Source: Pochonia chlamydosporia 170 (Eukaryota > Ascomycota > Sordariomycetes > Hypocreales > Clavicipitaceae). From it: DNA of 64,000 nt. The notes beneath the pieces were generated by a model. The model saw only the letters and a program-made list of their open reading frames with translations, made no database searches and was not told where the DNA came from. Numbering within the stretch: position 1 is the first letter of the stretch; each line of letters begins with the position of its first letter. Both the position numbers and the translations under genes were made by a program. The stretch spans positions 558,001-622,000 of the forward strand of contig NC_035795.1 of the NCBI RefSeq assembly GCF_001653235.2, given 5' to 3'. Positions 45,901 to 57,151 of this stretch are shown in pieces.

Positions 45901-46351
45901 AAAAGGGACATTATCTCGCTCCCTTTTCTTGCGCTGACTGCCATTTCAACTACTGACATAGTCACTCATCCGAGTATACATGACAACCTATTTTACCCCA
46001 TTGAGCATCATCGGCAAGGAAGGCTAACGACGGAGCTGCAACCTTTCTTGGACGATTTTTTTTCCCCTAGTCGGCAACAATTACGAGAACGGCCCGCTAC
46101 TTCTGGCCGTGTTGTTGGCAGTTTGCACCTACTCGTTACACACTGCGCCTAGAGCAACTTGTTTTCACGACAAGGCAGAAACTACTATTTCATTACCAAA
46201 GACTCAACAGCTATTTGATTGGATTCTGCAAGTTCTGTCCGACTTTGAGCAAAAGGACCTTGTATATTTGTCTCTACCGCTATGATATGTGCTGCTGGTA
46301 CAAGCCGTTTGTCAATCTGATCACAAACCCCAAACTTCATCTCTAGCCGTC
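39980..46351. other. 6.4-kb gene-poor region
   Basis: No intact gene recognised. Many short ORFs on both strands lack family features, including 40574-40927 and 42641-42997. A decayed-looking coding relic lies at about 43585-44060 on the minus strand (separate entry). ACCTAGGTACGTA is present at 42555, and TCTGGT words at 42247. A long pyrimidine-rich stretch (45220-45850) and a 200-codon open frame (45550-46152) precede the next gene and are probably its promoter/leader. Confidence 0.4.
43585..44060 (-). pseudogene. Possible decayed coding relic, unrecognised
   Basis: Two minus-strand open segments in adjacent frames read like one interrupted coding sequence. The upstream segment (about 44060-43930) gives RLFERLVQFQNVISPYPHWF followed by LAPSYRVGR before a stop; the downstream one (43929-43585) gives CSDLTDWDDRLFSV, ARFARALADLLDTR and WTTAQVKKGLELLNRYF. 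The amphipathic, balanced composition is more coding-like than neighbouring ORFs, but there is a frame change at about 43930, no credible intron of normal length there and no convincing start. I do not recognise the family. It may be a fragment of a lost gene or a chance pair of frames. Confidence 0.3.
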
Positions 46352-47009
46352 ATGCCCAGGCAATTTCAACATGTATGTGTCTGCATCATACCCCATCTAA
46401 TCAGATACAACCAGCCTAAAATGCGGAATCTAATGCTTCCCAAAGCCATTTCAAGAGTCCCAGTTTGATATCTTCGAGTGGTATCCGAAATTTCAGTCTT
46501 GCCACAAATTCTTTTTGGACCATGCTCAACACACCAACCCTGTTCAGGCTGTAGCGGCCTTGGTAAATATTTATCTTCCCTTCGAAAAACTTCTCAGTAC
46601 AAGCGCAGCGACGACACCGAGTACTTCGTCATCGTCGTCGTCAGGAACAGGACGAGGCAATATCGCTTTGGTGCCCTACATCAGACGGCTGGTTGCCACC
46701 GGTTTTGATACACCATCCATCCTACATGGCTTCTTTGGCGATGACTGGTCGGAAGGAATAGGCCCTATTCATGAACAGGAGAGAAGAAACTACCTATTTG
46801 CTGCAAAGAGTGAAACATGGCTCAAGGTTAAAGCCGACTACGATATGGAAAACGGGCAGACCGTACCATTCCTACGGCCACTGCAAGGTGTCACAGAAAA
46901 GGAAATCGTGAATGCAGAAGCCGACTGGAGTGACTGGCTGGCAATGCAAGACTGGATGCTAGGACCGAGAGCACCTCCAGGAGAAAACGAGCCCAGGTCG
47001 CCCAGATGA
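46352..47009 (+). CDS. Conserved hypocrealean protein of unknown function
   Basis: Exons 46352-46372 and 46464-47009; 188 residues. The first exon encodes only MPRQFQH; donor GTATGT and acceptor GTCCCAG join it in phase 0 to FDIFEWYPKFQSCHKFFLDH. The main body has a helical segment PVQAVAALVNIYLPFEKLL, a Ser-rich insert, then LVPYIRRLVATGFDTPSILHGFFGDDWSEGI, and the conserved C-terminus FLRPLQGVTEKEIVNAEADW, DWLAMQDWMLGPRAP. I recall closely similar sequences in other Hypocreales under uninformative or doubtful names (apoptosis-inhibitor-like), but no domain supports a function. No signal peptide or TM segment. Confidence 0.8.
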
Positions 47010-48063
47010 TCCTGAGACTGACGGGCGTGATTCCCAGCAACTTGGATCCCAGTGCTCTATTCTGCCCCTCAACAACGACTCGATAATGGGAGTATTTATG
47101 GGTACTTCGTGATACTCGGAGATACTGTGGGCAACATCTGATTGTGTTGAAGGTTTTGGTTTCCTTTGATGTTTTTATTTTCCTTGCTAGGAGAAAGGTG
47201 ATACCCCAACGGAGGGACTGCCAATGTCTGGGCAAGTTCAAGCTGTGTTTGTGAAGCGTCTGTTAGGATATCTGTTTTGTCGAGCGTAATGGGGCTGCGC
47301 TCTAGACTATCGCATCAAATCCACCTGAGGTCAACATTGCCCCTTTTGTTCTACGAATAGTACATTGAAAGGCGTGAAAAGCGCGTGATTCAGTGGTTTA
47401 ACTTGCTCTATTCGCAGTTACCTGGCACCTTTACTGTGCCGGGTACGGGATTATGTACAGGAGTGTCGCAAAAAGTGCGTGGACATTACGAAGGATGGTT
47501 GTTTCCGAGGAAATAGAGAGTACATGGCCGGTTGAAACGCCGCGTCCAAACCAACATTATGGGCCAAAACTGGCTCCCATTGTTGAATATAACAAAAACA
47601 ACCCGAGAGGAATTCTCCCACCATATCCCCCTGGTGAGTGTGAAAATAAAAGCAGGAACAAGTCATAGCCACGAGGATTCGCCTCCTCCCCAGCCGTTCC
47701 GATGATGCAAATGAGCCGTTTTTCCATGGACAATACCCGCCTAACGCCACAGGCTAGATCCAAAAGCATGTGATGGATTACTTTTTTTCCCGATCCTCGA
47801 ATCATCCCGAATCTCTCCTCAGTCCCCCTCGAGGAGTTAGGTGTATTTGGTCCAAATTGTAAAAAGGAGAGTATTCATTCCGCTGTTGATTGAGGCTGCT
47901 GAAATCTGACATGGAAGTTTTGATGAAGGTGTTTGGTTGTACAAGGGGACACTAGAAGTAGACTTCTGAATCCCATTTCTTGATGGTTAGATGTAGCAAA
48001 ATTACCGCGCTGATGTAGTCATAGGTATGTGTTAACGATAAGGGCAAATCAATCATGCAATCC
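47010..48063. other. Intergenic between convergent genes
   Basis: Holds the 3' ends of the 188-residue protein gene and SET1. Short ORFs on both strands show nothing recognisable. Confidence 0.5.
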
Positions 48064-51000
48064 TTAGTTGAGGAAGCCTTTGCAAGCTGCAGTGCCACAA
48101 AGACATGGGATGCGGTCCAAGCTACCAATCTCTCGCTCGAATTTGTAGTCGTATGTCAACTCTTCATCTATAGGCATCCGCTGTGTTAGTTCATTCATAC
48201 TACTGGAGGCCTGGGGTGTCGAATTCTCAACATCACTTACTCATGGCAATGTCACGGAGGGCATAGATGACGATTCGCTTGCTGCCTTCGACCTTGATGA
48301 TCTTGGCGGTGCAGTTCGGCATACAGCTATGATTGATGAATCGTGCAATGCCCCCCTTCTTGGTTGCATCAATGACAGTATCGTCATCAATGCGGAACAG
48401 GTAGCTGCTTCCAATGCCGCTCTTGAGATAGCGGTTCTCTCGGATCTCTGCGATTTGCTGGCGCACTTCCTCACCAACGTACTCAATAATCATATCGTCC
48501 TTATTGATGTTCTCCATGGCATAGAGACCCCAGTTGTGAATTGCAGATCGAGCAAATTTAACCGGCTTCTTTCGTTTCTTAAGCTGATTGAACTTGAAGA
48601 CGTCAGAGTCTTGCCCGAGTGTCTTCTTTTGATCATTCAAATCGGCCACATAACGGCGGTTCGTCGCACGATTAGCACGGGAGTTGCCCTTTGCAATCTT
48701 CTCCGCTGCAATTTTGGCAGCCTCTGACGCAGCACTGACACTGTCTTTGCCATTCTTCTTGGACCTGGCCTCACGTTCCTCCCTGGCTTTTTGCACTTTG
48801 ATATGGTGGGGCAAATACTTGGACTTTTCAGAGTTGAGAATCTTCTTGACCCCTTCAGTACGAGCGCAGCCCGTGACGTTTGGCACATAGTACCCCTCAA
48901 TGGACACCGGGTGATCCAGAGAGCTATTCTTCGAGTTAAGCTCTCTGACACGGTTGCGCTTCCATAACCAAAGTTCTGGGTTTCCAATGTTGGCTGTACT
49001 GAACTTTCGCTGCAGTTTTGCCAGATCGGGCTGATCTTTGAGGCCAAGAGCAAGTCTCTGCAGTGCGGCAATGTCAGGCCTGAAGCCGTCAGGTAAAATG
49101 AGGGCGGCGGTTAGCGGCTCGGTTGAGAAAAGCCGCTCATCATACGTGTCTATAGGTGTATCGGGTTTTGGAATGGCATCTTCCTCTGTCTTGGCCGGCA
49201 GAGAAGCGTCTTCGTCGTCCTCATTGCCAATGTCTGCATCTTGCTGCTTCTTCAAGGCCGCCTGCTCCTCCAAAAGCTGCTTCTTGGTCTTCTTCTTTGG
49301 TTTCACCGACTTCTTTCTCGCGCCTTTCAAAGTTTGAGGCACAGGTGTTTCGGACCTAGACAAGCCACTGTCGAGGTCACCTAACAGATCGAGATCCGCC
49401 CCAATATCGGTAGACGCCTCACGTCCGTCAATATCAGTATCGATACGACTGATCTTGACCCCAAACAGCTCCTCGTCAGACTTCTTTTGTCGCTTAAAGG
49501 CCTTCTCGAGAGAAGCTTCCAACTTCCTTTTCTTGGATGATGAACGATCCACAACTGCTAGACTAGCTTCTGTCATAGAATCGTCGTCTCCGCCGCGACC
49601 CCAGGAGCCGAATTCATCATCCGTGCTCATACGACTCCGAGGTCGCGATTCTGGTTCTTCGGTGTCACGAGCAGCCAGCGCTCTAGTATCAGTATCCTCG
49701 TCAGACTCGAAATCGCTATCCAGGCTTTTCAGGCGATGGTGCAGGGAGCGGAAGGCATTTCTTCCAGTTGCTTGGCGTTTCCGTGAGAATGGATCGACAA
49801 ACATGTTGCGGTGGCCCTTGGTCTTGACCTTTCGTATTCTGGGAAGTGCCTTCGGTTCAAGACGCCCAGTTCTTCGTTCGATTGGATCAGCTCCTGAGTT
49901 TGGTGTTCCAATTCTTGGACTATTGTTGGCTTCATCATCTTCATCCTCATCGAACTGATCCAGGTTGAGCTTCCGCCGCTTGGCGACATGATTGGATGGG
50001 TTGAGAAAGTCAGAGAGACACGGGGCTGCCACCTGGGTCCGAATGTGTCTGATGAGGTGCTCTGTCATCTCTCGACGAACAGCCTCCACAGCCTCGAAGA
50101 CAGGGTCAAAGTTCTTAGCTCTTTGCTTCTTTTCTTCATCAAGGTCTGCCTCCTCTTCACGCCGACGTCGTTTCATTTCCTCGTGTCGTTGCCGGGCTGA
50201 CGTATCCCGGTCCCTTTCTCTGTCCCTGTCTCTGTCCCTGTCTCTTGTAGGTGCCGGAGGGGGACTCCGTCTGCGTTCCGAGTCGGCTCCTCGAGTTGGC
50301 CGAGGCAGGCAAAGTTGCATTGCCATGTCATAATTGAAGAATTCGGTATGATTGACGGCTCGGTAGCATCGCTCCGCTTCCGACTTCCCCGTAAATGAGT
50401 TTCGAAAGACAACATAGAATCCGGTACGGTCGAGACGGATTTCTTCAAAACCATAGTTCTTCAAGCGTTTCTTCATGTGCGGTACGATACTAGGTAATAT
50501 TGGCACGTCGTCCGAAGCGATAAAAATATAAGGGTCATTCGCCAGTTGCGATGAAATATTCTGCGGCTCGATTGGTAGTTGTGACTTGGTAGGCACCGCT
50601 GACGGCTGCGGTGATGCGATAGCAGCAGCTGGTCTTGGACCAGCTGGCCCCTTGGGTGCTGTTGGAGGGGGTCGAACGAAAGGTGCTGCCGGTGCAGAGG
50701 ACTTTGGTCCTGTTGGGGGAGGTTTTGAAGCAGCTTGTTCTCGGGCTAGTTTCTCCTTGTTATATTTTTCCCTTTCTCTTTTGAGATGCTCCTCCAGCAT
50801 CCGCCGGCTCTTACGCCCCTCCGGATCATAATCAACCTTGACAATGTCCGCATCAACTTTGATTGCACGGGTACGGACAGCACGTCGAGCTGCATCAATT
50901 GCCGAGATTGTCGGGCGCCCAGAGCGCTTAGAGTCCCGATATCGAAAGGTAGCGAAACCAAGATAGCTCCCTGTATCGGGGTGCATTTTATTGCTACTTT

Positions 51001-52000
51001 CTGCAATTTCTCCAAAAGTTGCGAAGACAGCCGTCACCTTATTGAAGGGAATAAGAGGATTATATCGCGTGACGACAATCTGAGTGGGCGGGCCGGGGCC
51101 GATGGAAGTCTTTGGATCATATGCATAAGGCTTGAGGTTCTCAGGCGCGGGACGTAGTCGAGCCTTGGGTAAATAGTAGTCGGTATTGATGTAGCCAAGC
51201 CGGCCTCCAGGCTTTTGCAAGCGCGGGTCCGAAGGGGGAGCGTCATCGTCCTATCCAGAAAGTTAGCCAAATATCATAATATCCAAGATTGACGCCCCCC
51301 CTTTTCCCCCAAGAGAACATATAGATGCACATACCATTCCAAATTCTTTATATGTCGGCTTAGACGTTTTGCTGCCTCCCTTGTTACGTGCTCGATCGAG
51401 GATCGGATCATATGTACATCTCAGGCCTTTGACAGATGGAAATGGATCTCGAGCCGACGGCCGATCAGTAGATTGGTAGCCAAATGAATTCATACCATTG
51501 CGATTTTGTATTAAGGCGGCGGCATGACTGCGTCCGGAGCCGTGGTCGGCTGTTTCTAGGGGAGGCATTTCTGACTTGGAGGTTGAGGGAACGGGAGAAA
51601 AAGACGGCGAGTCCCGCGGGACAAGGGGTGTGGTTCTCGCGGATACAAGGGATGAATTAGTCGTTGTGGTGTGCTTTTGTGAGTTGCTAAATACAGAGGA
51701 CGCTGAGCTCGTATGAGAGCTAGCAGATCCAACCGTACTGGGTATATCACCCAGAGCAGTGTCGTGATCGTCGGTTTGTGAGTGAGGGGCGTCGGTTGAG
51801 ATATTGAATTGTGACGGCCGAGCGAAACCGCTTGCATTTGCATTCAGCGCGCCAGCAGCCGACTCTGGATATGAATCACCGTCTTGAATGCTGTTGCGCC
51901 GCGATCGGTCGCGATCTGCCCGGCCTTGGGCTTCTGCTCTCACTTTGGGAGCGTTTGGAAAGAACTGCGCGAAACTCACGCCAGGAGGCGGCCGAGTCAT
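48064..52000 (-). CDS. SET1: SET1 histone H3-K4 methyltransferase (COMPASS)
   Basis: Catalytic subunit of COMPASS, methylating histone H3 lysine 4. Exons (minus): 52000-51335, 51250-48241, 48167-48064; 1259 residues. The N-terminus is low complexity ([18 protein letters not shown]); the conserved pre-RRM segment [18 protein letters not shown] and an RRM follow ([32 protein letters not shown]), then a second RRM-like SPASR-type domain ([18 protein letters not shown]), RD/RE dipeptide repeats, acidic linkers and the N-SET region (RRYVADLN). The SET domain shows [30 protein letters not shown] and [14 protein letters not shown]; the last exon supplies [11 protein letters not shown] and the post-[16 protein letters not shown], with three zinc-binding Cys expected there. 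Introns have GTATGT and GTAAGT donors. Secure. Confidence 0.96.
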
Positions 52001-53047
52001 CGTGTCGATGCGCTCCTGTTATCGTTTGCACCGCGACCTGCTCATCATATTTCGTGTTTGAGCTTAGGCCATTCACGATACAAACGAACTGAGGTGGCTG
52101 TCCGTCGTCACACGCAACGATGTACGCGCTTCGACTGGAGCCCACGCGACCGGACAAGAAAGGCGGGCAGGGCAGCGCAAGAAAAGGCTGAGAAGGTCTC
52201 ATTCACCGGCCTAAGAATAGCAGTCGCGCTAATGACAAAGGTAACGGGGTGACAAAGCAAGCGCATGCGATCGCAGTGCCAATCGTGCCGCAGTAAAAGA
52301 TTGGCTTGTGAAGCGTGCACTTGTGAAGAAAGGATCTGGATTGAGCAGAATGGTGAGAAGTTCGACATAGGTTGAACCAGACACTTTCGTTCAGGGATGG
52401 TATGGTGGAACTGAATCCTTGTTGGTCCAGCCACAGACTGGCAACTTGCAACAGGTTCGTCCATGTCGGTGCTGGCACGGAATTGGCATAGCTGTGGCAC
52501 TTCGGCAATACTATTTATCCGGATTGCATGTGTGTGGCTGCCAGAACTATGACGCAGCTGGTGCACAAAACGGCTTGCAATGAAAGGATCTGAGTGGGCA
52601 CCTCAATTTAAGCAGCCATCTCAACCACAGCCTTGCTTATAGTCGCAGCCTGACTGCCAATTTGTCGTCAGTACAGACGATGTGAACATTGTGTCAGCTT
52701 TCTTCGATAGCAATACGGCACATAACACGACGAGCACTTGAATTTGGACAAGCCGCACGACGTTAAGAAATTCCTCGCCCTTTCTCTATCCGAAAAAAAA
52801 TACAAATGAACACCTTCATTCATAACTTGCTATTTACACAGCTGTGGCCGCCCATCCTTATTTTGTACAGACCAATGCCTAACCCTGAATGATATTCATT
52901 TTTGCTCATTGGGCTGTCTTTCACAAAATTCACACAAACCTGGTGCTCCAGACGCCGATTTAAGCAGGAAAAACTATGCCATCTCAACGTGTGGCTTTCA
53001 CATCCTTAACTCCATAGTCTCGAGGTTGGATACTTCATTTTTGGAGA
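52001..53047. other. SET1 upstream region
   Basis: SET1 promoter and the 3' flank of the securin-like gene. ORFs at 52108-52566 on the minus strand have no recognisable features. Nothing else seen. Confidence 0.45.
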
Positions 53048-54440
53048 TCAAATTGTTAGTTTTAGTTCAAATTCTTCCTCTTCATCGTCGGATGGCAGAA
53101 ATGGTTTTTCTAAGGGTGGCAAATCATCATCATCCCCATCATCAAATATCGACATGAATTGCGGCCGCGATGGCTCCGTAACTGTTGAAGTAGCTTGGCG
53201 AATCCGAGCAGGAGTAATCGTCAGCTCGGAATCGAGGTCTCGGGGAGCTGTGGGCTTAAGCTGTGGTCTCTGCGGTCTTTGTCTGGCAGACTGGCTGTTA
53301 CCGCGAGAATGCACCATGGAAGAAGCAGACCGGCCCTTGTTGTATCCCAACGTGGTTCGGGAGGCTGCTTCACCAGTGGCGTTGCCAGCTAAACCCGGCT
53401 TTGTGACGACCGGCCGCGCCGGTTTTGTGCCTGAAATTATCGAAGATAGCGGCCGCCTGGTTGTGGCACTACTCGATACAGGCCGTGGGACGCTGCGATT
53501 CTGTCTGTCCGAATGCACAGCAAGCGCTGATGCTGCACGACGAGAAGAAATGGTGGGCGGCTGCTTTTGCGAAAGAGTACTCTCAGCCTGTTGCAAGGAA
53601 GAATGGGCTGATTGTCTGGCCTTGTTGTTTATAACAGCGTCAGACAATTGATTCTCCATAATATCCTCAAGACTCCAATTGATTTCATCAATCTCCTGGG
53701 CATTCCGCTGCTCAGCCTTTCGCAATACGGTTTCCATTTCCTGGTTAAATTTCTTTTCCACCCTAGATACGCCGTTCTCATCAACAGGGTTATGAAAATG
53801 TTGATAATGCCCCCTGAGGAGATTGCCTTTTTGTAGACCATTGAATGTCAAGCCTCCCGAAGGCAGCAAATCAGACTCATAGGGTAAGGGGGTAGGCCGC
53901 GGAGGGGCATATTCAGGCTCTGGCACACCGTCGTCATTGGTATTATCGATATTATCGTGTTGGATATTCAGTTTAATCGGCTGAAACTCAGACGGTTTCT
54001 GTCGCGTCTTCTGTCCACCCGTTTGCTTATTCTGCGTCTTCTCAATCTCTCGAACCATATCTTTTACACCAGCAGTCTGACCTGTTCTCGCTTTGGCATT
54101 CGTCGTCTTGTTCCCCAGTGGTGCACGAGCTCGATTTTCTATGTAACCAATATCAGTCAAGCTGGACCTACATTACTTCTCAGAGGCTGTGTTATCAACA
54201 CCTACCTAGCGGCGTCACCAGGGTCTGCCGTTTATTCGTCATCAATCTATCGCCTCCTCCCAACTTTGCACCACCCAAGGCGCTTTTGCCTCCAAAGCCG
54301 GTGGGTGCATTCTCATCGTTCCGTCCAAAGTTCCCCGGAGTCTTGGGATATCTTGCACCTGGTGTTTTCGGCTGCTGTTTTGTCTGGGCATTTTGGTGAC
54401 TGTGCACCAAATTCTCTTGGTCGCGATGTGCCGCCAACAT
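53048..54440 (-). CDS. Securin-like candidate (N-terminal degron, acidic C-terminus)
   Basis: Exons (minus): 54440-54206 and 54138-53048; 441 residues. Donor GTAGGT and acceptor TTACATAG restore the frame as VTPLENRARAPLGNKTTNAK. The N-terminus (MLAAHRDQENLVHSHQNAQ) is basic and TPGN/KTPG-rich, followed by RAPLG, an RxxL destruction-box core with an Asn one position beyond the classical place. The middle is disordered apart from a helix EKKFNQEMETVLRKAEQRN, and the C-terminus is strongly acidic (SIFDDGDDDDLPPLEK, SDDEEEEFE). I recall a conserved ascomycete family with the RAPLG-KTTNAK element. The layout (basic, degron-bearing N-terminus; acidic tail) matches securins (Pds1/Cut2/PTTG), but sequence homology is unproven. 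Confidence 0.6.
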
Positions 54441-55010
54441 GGTGGTTTTCGCAATGATGAGAGGGTTATGATACTGCGATTACTTTGTTGATGAACAGTC
54501 AAAGGTCAAAGTCATGAACGGCCGATGAGCATACCCCTACAATAAAATAGGGGCTCATTAGACAAGTTCCTCGGTGCCGGTGCCTCGATAATACTTGTTG
54601 GGGGTTTCTTGTCTGGGGTTACTAAGAAGCTCGTGTTGATTTAATTTAGCGGCAAATGCGGGTTGGCTAGGCAACATCGACACGGGTTAGTGCCTTCGGT
54701 GGCCCTGGGCCTGTCCTCTTGGCATGGTTTACGGTTCCCGCCCTGTGGCAAGCATGGCACATTGCACCAGCTAGACCAGACACGCAAGTGCCACCAGCCA
54801 CAGTTGCTGGTGCAGGAGGTACAGTATCGTTGGAGGGGTATGTGGCCTCCTGACTCCGTCTGGTGCTCTTGAAGCAATCAAATACCATCCCTTTTTCTTT
54901 GACCTCGACCCAGTCATCATACCCTGCCGCGTATCAACTCTCAACATACCACACCCAACTCCAACTGGAATTTTCCCTGCCCGGCTGGCTTTTGCAAGTA
55001 AATTATCGAA
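54441..55010. other. Divergent promoter, securin-like and tropomyosin genes
   Basis: Short intergenic region with chance ORFs on both strands, TCTGGT words near 54612 and 54860, and a pyrimidine-rich stretch leading to the tropomyosin start. No other feature seen. Confidence 0.45.
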
Positions 55011-55749
55011 ATGGATCGCATCAAGGAGGTTCGTCTTTCCTGCTCCCGCACCATCAAAATGCACCCCTTCTCTCACTGTGCCTTTGTACCCCACCCAGCT
55101 CTGGGTAGAGGGGTAAAACGCGTGCTTGTTTAAGGAGACGATGAAGCACCATAACTGATGATGGGGTTTACCTAGAAAATGAACTCCCTCCGCCTGGAGG
55201 CTGACGAAGCTGCCGCAAAGGTGGAAGAGCTTCAGGCCAAGGTCAAGACTCTTGAGCAAGAGAACCTATCCAAGGAGCAGGAGATCACGTCACTGCAGCA
55301 CAAGAACAACCTGCTAGAAGGCGAGGTGGAGAAGCTCGAATCGGCCACCAAGGATTTCAAGAAGGCCGCTGACGAGGGTCAACAACACGGCACTCAGAAC
55401 GAGACCCTCCAGCGGCGACTCCAGCTGCTCGAGGAGGAGGCCGAGGATGCCGACAAGACTTTGCGGGAAGCTAACGAGAAGTACGTGCCCTACTGGAAAC
55501 ACCTTCCCCCTCTCTTTTATTAGTCGAGCTGCTTCACTGCCCTCGTAGCAGAGCCTAATCTTGGTGCTAATATACCATCTCGACAGACTCCGACAGACCG
55601 ATGTCAAGGCTGGACACTTCGAGCGCAAGGTGCAAGCCCTAGAGCAAGAACGCGATCAATGGGAGCAAAAGTACGAAGAGATGGCGAAGAAACACTCGAC
55701 TTTGCAGAAGGAGCTGGAGGAGCTTCAGAACGAAATTGGCAACATTTAA
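55011..55749 (+). CDS. TPM1: Tropomyosin
   Basis: Actin-filament stabilising coiled-coil protein for actin cables. Exons 55011-55028, 55176-55480 and 55587-55749; 161 residues, the typical fungal Tpm1 length. The first exon encodes only MDRIKE; donor GTTCGT (rare) and acceptor TTACCTAG join to KMNSLRLEADEAAAKVEELQ; intron 2 (GTACGT to TCGACAG) joins REANEK to LRQTDVKAGHFERKVQALEQ. The whole chain is an uninterrupted heptad coiled coil rich in E/K/Q/L with no proline, ending ELQNEIGNI. Secure. Confidence 0.96.
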
Positions 55750-56040
55750 TTTCACAACCTTTTGGTAGAACAATTAACCACCCACTTATTCACAATGTGG
55801 TTGCTCGACTTAGCCGCTGCGGCCAGAGCAGAACAAACACATCCGGAGGTTCGAAGTGACTATCTTGTCGGTCGCCAATATTCTTTCACGTGTCGCGAGA
55901 AGAAGTGAACCACCTAGCAGCAGTATATACAGTCTCTTCTAGTAATTGGAGTCGCCTCATGTATGGGGTATCTTTTCTCCCGTAGTATTTCCATAAGTTT
56001 GAACGCCTGAATAATGCCTCCCCTAATCGCTCTTCTTTCT

Positions 56041-56782
56041 TTAGTCCTTGCGTGGTCTACTTTTCGCTTTTTGTTTCCTCTCCGTTAACTGTCGTTCGAT
56101 CTTGGATTCATATCGAAATTTCTTCTTCTTCTTTTTCTGCCATGAGGGTTTGTTGTGCTTGGCCTCGGCTTCATTCTTTTCCGCTTCCTCTCGTTTCCGG
56201 CGGGCTTCTTCCTCAGCCTCATCATCGGATTGATTCGGCTTACTGAATCCATCTCGGGAGACTGATACCGACTCCACCTTGACCGTAGTATACCTATCCT
56301 CATCTATGTACTCCTCCTCATGATCGACAATATCAAGGTCAGGCTTATCTGGGAAGCCATCCCACTCGCCCTCTTCTTCCGCAGACCCGGCTTCGTCATC
56401 GAGCTGCGCAGATACCGCTCCAGACTCGCGCAAAAGTCTGTTTACCGTCTCGACATGCTCGGCAACTTCTCGCCGCCTGTCTTCTCGCAGCTGTTGGAGG
56501 AGAATCAAAGTTAGGATGATTGCAAACATCAAGATGGTGTAGAGAAATAACATGTTCGCGAATATGTACCTGTTTCCGAGTTTCCAACTTTTCCTGACGA
56601 GCCCTCTTGGCTGCCTCTTCTTGTGCATTCTTTATTCTCTGCTGTTTCCGCTTGTGGAAGCCGGTAAGGTACTCCTTGCGAGCATCGTCGTCAAACGAGA
56701 TTTCTTCGATGGCAGCGGCGACTTTTCTTTTTTTACTCGGCGGTGGTAATATGCTCTTTTTGGGTCTAGGCTTGGCGAACAT
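56041..56782 (-). CDS. RRP17: RRP17/NOL12-family ribosome biogenesis protein
   Basis: Nucleolar protein of the Rrp17/Nop25/NOL12 family; yeast Rrp17 is a 5'-3' exonuclease acting on 5.8S/25S pre-rRNA ends. Exons (minus): 56782-56570 and 56490-56041; 220 residues. The intron (donor GTACAT, acceptor CTCCAACAG) joins LETRKQ to LREDRRREVAEHVE. The N-terminus MFAKPRPKKSILPPPSKKRK leads to the family core EISFDDDARKEYLTGFHKRK and a long basic helix; then an acidic stretch and a C-terminal nuclear-localisation-like WQKKKKKKFRYESKIERQL. The upstream in-frame TTG codon is not a start; ATG at 56782 is used. Confidence 0.93.
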
Positions 56783-57151
56783 ATTTCGCAATTGGATAAT
56801 TTCCGATATGCGTTACAGAGCAGTCTTGCTGTTTAGTATGTGGTGGTGCAGGAGAAAATGTTTGGTCATAAATCGTGAACCTTAATTTTTTTACTTGCCA
56901 GGATCCCTTCCTACCTGGGCAGAGCCCACCCGCTGCGAGGTGCACGTAGTTACTGGTTGTTCACCAAGGTGTGTGCTCAGGGTGGATTGGGCAAATCCTG
57001 GACCCCACTTACGTAATCCGCTGAGCTCCAAGCATCATCACGGTCGCAGACTAGGCGGCTACGTATGTTCGCCTTGCTGTGGTAAAGCTTGCTTGAACCA
57101 GCTCACCATCGATCCGATTCAGTGGCCAGCCGCGCATTGCTATTGTCAACT
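56783..57151. other. Divergent promoter between RRP17 and BIG1
   Basis: 369 bp shared upstream region. A T-rich run (56884-56892) and no recognisable coding potential. Nothing else seen. Confidence 0.45.

Noticed and set aside
45550..46152. 200-codon plus-strand ORF before the 188-residue protein gene
   Set aside because: Composition is typical of a pyrimidine-rich leader (Pro/Ser/His/Leu rich), with no domain; more likely promoter or 5' leader sequence.
50173..50454. Antisense and alternative-frame ORFs inside SET1
   Set aside because: All overlap the well-supported SET1 frame and have repeat-driven composition.
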